52,393 nucleotides of DNA, taken from NCBI GenBank assembly GCA_029211145.1, contig JARGEQ010000061.1:1-52393 (forward strand), read 5' to 3'. A program made the translations under genes and the position numbers. The stretch is from Marinimicrococcus flavescens. GTDB taxonomy: Bacteria > Pseudomonadota > Alphaproteobacteria > Geminicoccales > Geminicoccaceae. Of this stretch, positions 49,920 to 52,393 are shown piece by piece; positions within the stretch are counted from its first letter, which is position 1; each line of letters opens with the position of its first letter. Under the pieces are notes generated by a model. It did not search any database. It was not told the origin of the DNA and saw only the letters and a program-made list of their open reading frames with translations.

Positions 49920-52006
49920 GCCGCAACGCCAGGAGGGCGGACGACGATCCGCTGAGCGGGCTCGCTGCCGCCTGCGGCATCGAGACGAGCTGGCGCCATG
50001 TCGACGGCACCGTGCATCAGGTGCCCCGCGCGACCCTGACGGCACTGCTGGCCGCCATGGACATCGAGGCCGCCACAGACCGGCAGGCCCGCGCGTCCCT
50101 GAAGCGGCTGCACGAGCACGGCGCCGCCGCCGGCCATCCCTCGCTGCTGGTCGCAGCGCCGGGCGAGCTGCCGCGCCTTTCCGCTGCCGCGGGAACGACA
50201 TTCGAGCTTGAGCTGGAGGACGGCACCCGGAAAACCGGCAGGCTGGCGCGCGGCGGCACGCTGCCCGGGCCTCTGCCACCCGGCCGCCATTCGCTCGTGA
50301 TCGCCGGCAGCGAGGAGGAGCCCTGCACCCTCGTGGTCGGCCCGCCTGCCTGCCCCGCGCCGGCCGATCTGGGTGCCGGTCGCGCCTGGGGTGTGACCGC
50401 CCAGGCCTACGCGCTGCGCGGCACACCCGACCACGGCATCGGCGACTTCACCGCCATCGCCGAGGCAGCCACCCTTCTGGGCAGGGAGGGCGCGGACTTT
50501 CTCGGGCTCAACCCGCTGCACGCCCTCTTTCCGGCCGACCCCGGCTCTGCCAGCCCCTACGCGCCCTCGAGCCGCCGCTGGCTCAACGTGCTCTATGTCG
50601 ATCCCCACGCGGCCGCTTGCTTGTGCGGCGGCGAGCCGGGAGGCATGCCGCCGGGCGATCCCGCCTTCATCGACTACCAGGCCGCAGGCCGCGCCCGCCT
50701 CGGGGCGCTGGAGCGGGTGTTCGATGCCTTCCAGCAGACCCATCTGGCGCAGGAGACCGCGTTGGCCCGGGAGTTTCGCCGCTGGCGCGACGCGCATGGG
50801 CAGGCGCTGGAGCGGCACGCGCTCTTCGACGCGCTGCACGAGGCAGCGCTGCGCCGCGCGCCGGAGCAATGGGCGCACTGGACCTGGCCGGAGGGGCTGC
50901 GCTCGCCCGATGCGCCGGAGGCACGGCGCTTTGCACGGGAGAACGAGCGCCGCATCACCTTCTTCGCGTTCCTCCAGTGGCTCGCCGATGGGCAACTCGG
51001 GCAGGCGCAGCAAGCGGCGCGCGCTGCCGGCATGCGGCTCGGGCTCTACTGCGACCTGGCCGTGGGCATGAACCCGGGGGGCTCCATGGTCTGGAGCGAG
51101 CCGCATTTGGCGCTCAAGGGCGTCTCGGTGGGCGCACCGCCCGACAGTTTCAGCCCCAGGGGGCAGAACTGGGGTCTGGCTCCCCTCTCGCCCACGGCGC
51201 TCGCGGCGCACGCCTACGAGCCGCTGATGGAAGACCTGCGCGCCAGCATGCGTCATGCCGGCGCCATCCGGATCGACCACATCATCGGCTTCGATCGCCA
51301 GTTCTGGATCCCCGACGGCGCTGCCGCTGCCGAGGGCGCCTATGTCCGCCTTCCCTTCAAGACCCTCGCCCGGCTCATCGCCTTCGAGGCGCAGCGCGCC
51401 GGCTGCCTGGTGATCGGCGAGGATCTGGGCACCGTGCCGCGCGGCCTGCCGGCCGCCATGCGCCGTGCCGGCATGCTCTCCTGCCGCGTCCTGTGGTTCG
51501 AGCGCAAGAACGGCGCCACCCGCCAACCCGAGGACTACCCGGAGCTGGCGCTGGCCAGCATCTCGACCCACGACCTGCCCACCGCCCGCGGCTACTGGTC
51601 CGGCAACGACATTGGCTGGCGCGAGCGGCTCGGCCTGTTCGTGGACGCGACCCAGCCTGCCCGCGAGCACCGCCGCCGCACCGGCGAGCGCCGCCGGCTC
51701 GTGACCGCCCTCCTTCGCGCCGGCGTCCTCGCCGAGAAAGATCGCCAAGGGGCTCTGAAGCCGGAAGCCAGCCTCGCCCTCGTCGAAGCCCTCCACCGCT
51801 TCCTCGCCCGCTCCCGCTCCGCCCTCGTGGCCGTCCAGGTCGAGGATCTCGCCGGCATGGAAGAGCAGGTCAACCTCCCGGGCACGGTGGAAGAGCACCC
51901 CAACTGGCGCCGCCGCCTGCCCCGGGAGACGGAGGCGCTGCTGGCGACCGACGAGGCCCGCCGCCTCCTCGCCCTCATGCGCGAGGAGCGGCCCAGGGAG
52001 GCGTAG
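49916..52006 (+). CDS. malQ: 4-alpha-glucanotransferase
   Basis: A 696-residue GH77 enzyme. The N-terminal beta-rich module (about 150 residues) is followed by [12 protein letters not shown], the SSRRWLN segment, nucleophile Asp454 in [14 protein letters not shown], acid/base Glu502 in [10 protein letters not shown] and Asp553 in [12 protein letters not shown]. It disproportionates alpha-1,4-glucans and would trim or rebuild short chains made in the operon. The GTG start overlaps the glgB TGA; the ribosome-binding site is weak, as expected for coupled reinitiation. There is no glgP, glgX or glgA here. Confidence 0.93.
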   Translation: MSRNARRADDDPLSGLAAACGIETSWRHVDGTVHQVPRATLTALLAAMDIEAATDRQARASLKRLHEHGAAAGHPSLLVAAPGELPRLSAAAGTTFELELEDGTRKTGRLARGGTLPGPLPPGRHSLVIAGSEEEPCTLVVGPPACPAPADLGAGRAWGVTAQAYALRGTPDHGIGDFTAIAEAATLLGREGADFLGLNPLHALFPADPGSASPYAPSSRRWLNVLYVDPHAAACLCGGEPGGMPPGDPAFIDYQAAGRARLGALERVFDAFQQTHLAQETALAREFRRWRDAHGQALERHALFDALHEAALRRAPEQWAHWTWPEGLRSPDAPEARRFARENERRITFFAFLQWLADGQLGQAQQAARAAGMRLGLYCDLAVGMNPGGSMVWSEPHLALKGVSVGAPPDSFSPRGQNWGLAPLSPTALAAHAYEPLMEDLRASMRHAGAIRIDHIIGFDRQFWIPDGAAAAEGAYVRLPFKTLARLIAFEAQRAGCLVIGEDLGTVPRGLPAAMRRAGMLSCRVLWFERKNGATRQPEDYPELALASISTHDLPTARGYWSGNDIGWRERLGLFVDATQPAREHRRRTGERRRLVTALLRAGVLAEKDRQGALKPEASLALVEALHRFLARSRSALVAVQVEDLAGMEEQVNLPGTVEEHPNWRRRLPRETEALLATDEARRLLALMREERPREA

Positions 52007-52393
52007 AAGGCGCGCGAGCGCCTGAAGAAACGCGCGCCGCCGCCTCCTGCAGCCGGCCGGTCGACGCGAACGGAGCCGCCCAAGCCGCTGCGCGCGAGCT
52101 CGTCCTCCTGCCCCGTCGATGGGCGGTGCTCGCCGCTTGCCTCACCTCCCCCCTCCGCCCGATCCCGCCGGGATGGTGGAATGCCGCCGCCCCGTCCGGC
52201 GCCATCCCGCCATCCCCACCATCCGCGAGCATGACCCGGAAGTCGTTGAGGAACGATGAACGCCAACGTACCTCCGCCCGGCACCCCCTCCACGGCCTAC
52301 GCCGGGACACCCCCGATAACGCCGCGTTCTCGAGGCTTTGGGCGAGGCCTTGGGCGGCGTTGCCGGGCCGGGTGTCGAGACGGCGCCATTGGG
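52007..52393. other. tail spacer with a repeat-rich hairpin; possible truncated frame
   Basis: Downstream of malQ I see no conserved gene. An ATG at 52256 with GAGGAA upstream opens a plus-strand frame that runs off the window end (46 codons, Gly/Arg/Pro-rich); it could be the start of a gene or chance. Inside it AACGCCGC (52318-52325) and GCGGCGTT (52354-52361) are an exact inverted repeat, extended by GACACCC/GGGTGTC (52305-52311, 52370-52376), with a near-identical 12-base tandem (GAGGCTTTGGGC, GAGGCCTTGGGC) in the loop. Confidence 0.3.

Noticed and set aside
52007..52310. Minus-strand frames after malQ
   Set aside because: Arg/Ala-rich with no recognised motif; they read antisense from the malQ end and look like chance frames.

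Overview
The window is very GC-rich chromosomal DNA with the compact, overlapping gene style of an alphaproteobacterium. A Rhodospirillales- or Geminicoccales-like origin is my inference from the protein families (Tat-exported OpgD-like protein, tyrosine autokinase with a Tyr-rich tail, fused TreS-maltokinase with GlgE); no search was possible. I saw no rRNA, tRNA, insertion sequence, integrase or CRISPR array.

Layout. (1) 0-5.3 kb: fatty-acid/acyl-CoA genes (ADP-forming acyl-CoA synthetase, acyl-CoA dehydrogenase, enoyl-CoA hydratase) and a patatin-like lipase. (2) 5.3-11.4 kb: single genes, namely a prepilin peptidase, a periplasmic glucan biosynthesis protein, an Xre/RES (MbcA/MbcT-type) toxin-antitoxin pair, a membrane class III nucleotide cyclase and an RluA-type pseudouridine synthase. 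(3) 11.7-15.3 kb: a minus-strand group of 2-hydroxyacid dehydrogenase, uronate-dehydrogenase-like SDR and adenine deaminase. (4) 15.8-40.5 kb: a large exopolysaccharide locus in several divergent operons. (5) 41.0-52.0 kb: a tightly coupled glucan/trehalose operon encoding GlgE, a TreS-maltokinase fusion, GlgB and MalQ.

Exopolysaccharide locus. A minus-strand run with 1-4 bp overlaps (22.5 to 15.8 kb) encodes a MurJ/Wzx-like flippase, methyltransferase, sulfotransferase, glycosyltransferase, Wzy/O-antigen-ligase-like polymerase and another glycosyltransferase. Divergent to it, a plus-strand operon (23.0-29.5 kb) encodes a TviB/WbpA-type nucleotide-sugar dehydrogenase, a CapI-type UDP-uronate epimerase, a FemAB-like acyltransferase, a polysaccharide deacetylase, an exported pectate-lyase-like beta-helix protein and a TylF-type methyltransferase. 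A third group on the minus strand (35.1 to 29.6 kb) has an asparagine-synthase-like amidotransferase and two paralogous CelD-type GNATs around a glycosyltransferase. A Wzc/ExoP-type autokinase (35.8-38.1 kb) and a WecA-like initiating transferase plus second-sugar glycosyltransferase (40.5-38.3 kb) complete it. Together these suggest a Wzx/Wzy-type polymer rich in uronic acids and probably acylated, sulfated and methylated, with its own lyase-like protein. No Wza exporter or Wzb phosphatase is in the window.

Glucan operon. TreS converts trehalose to maltose, the fused kinase makes maltose-1-phosphate, GlgE extends alpha-1,4-glucan, GlgB branches it and MalQ redistributes glucan chains. The GlgE protein carries an extra N-terminal GH13-like domain in which all three canonical catalytic acids appear to be replaced; this is the most striking molecular oddity found. 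Other items worth checking are three candidate operator-like inverted repeats in the exopolysaccharide promoters, a possible small-ORF pair behind an AT-rich island at 15.45-15.8 kb, and the toxin-antitoxin operator.
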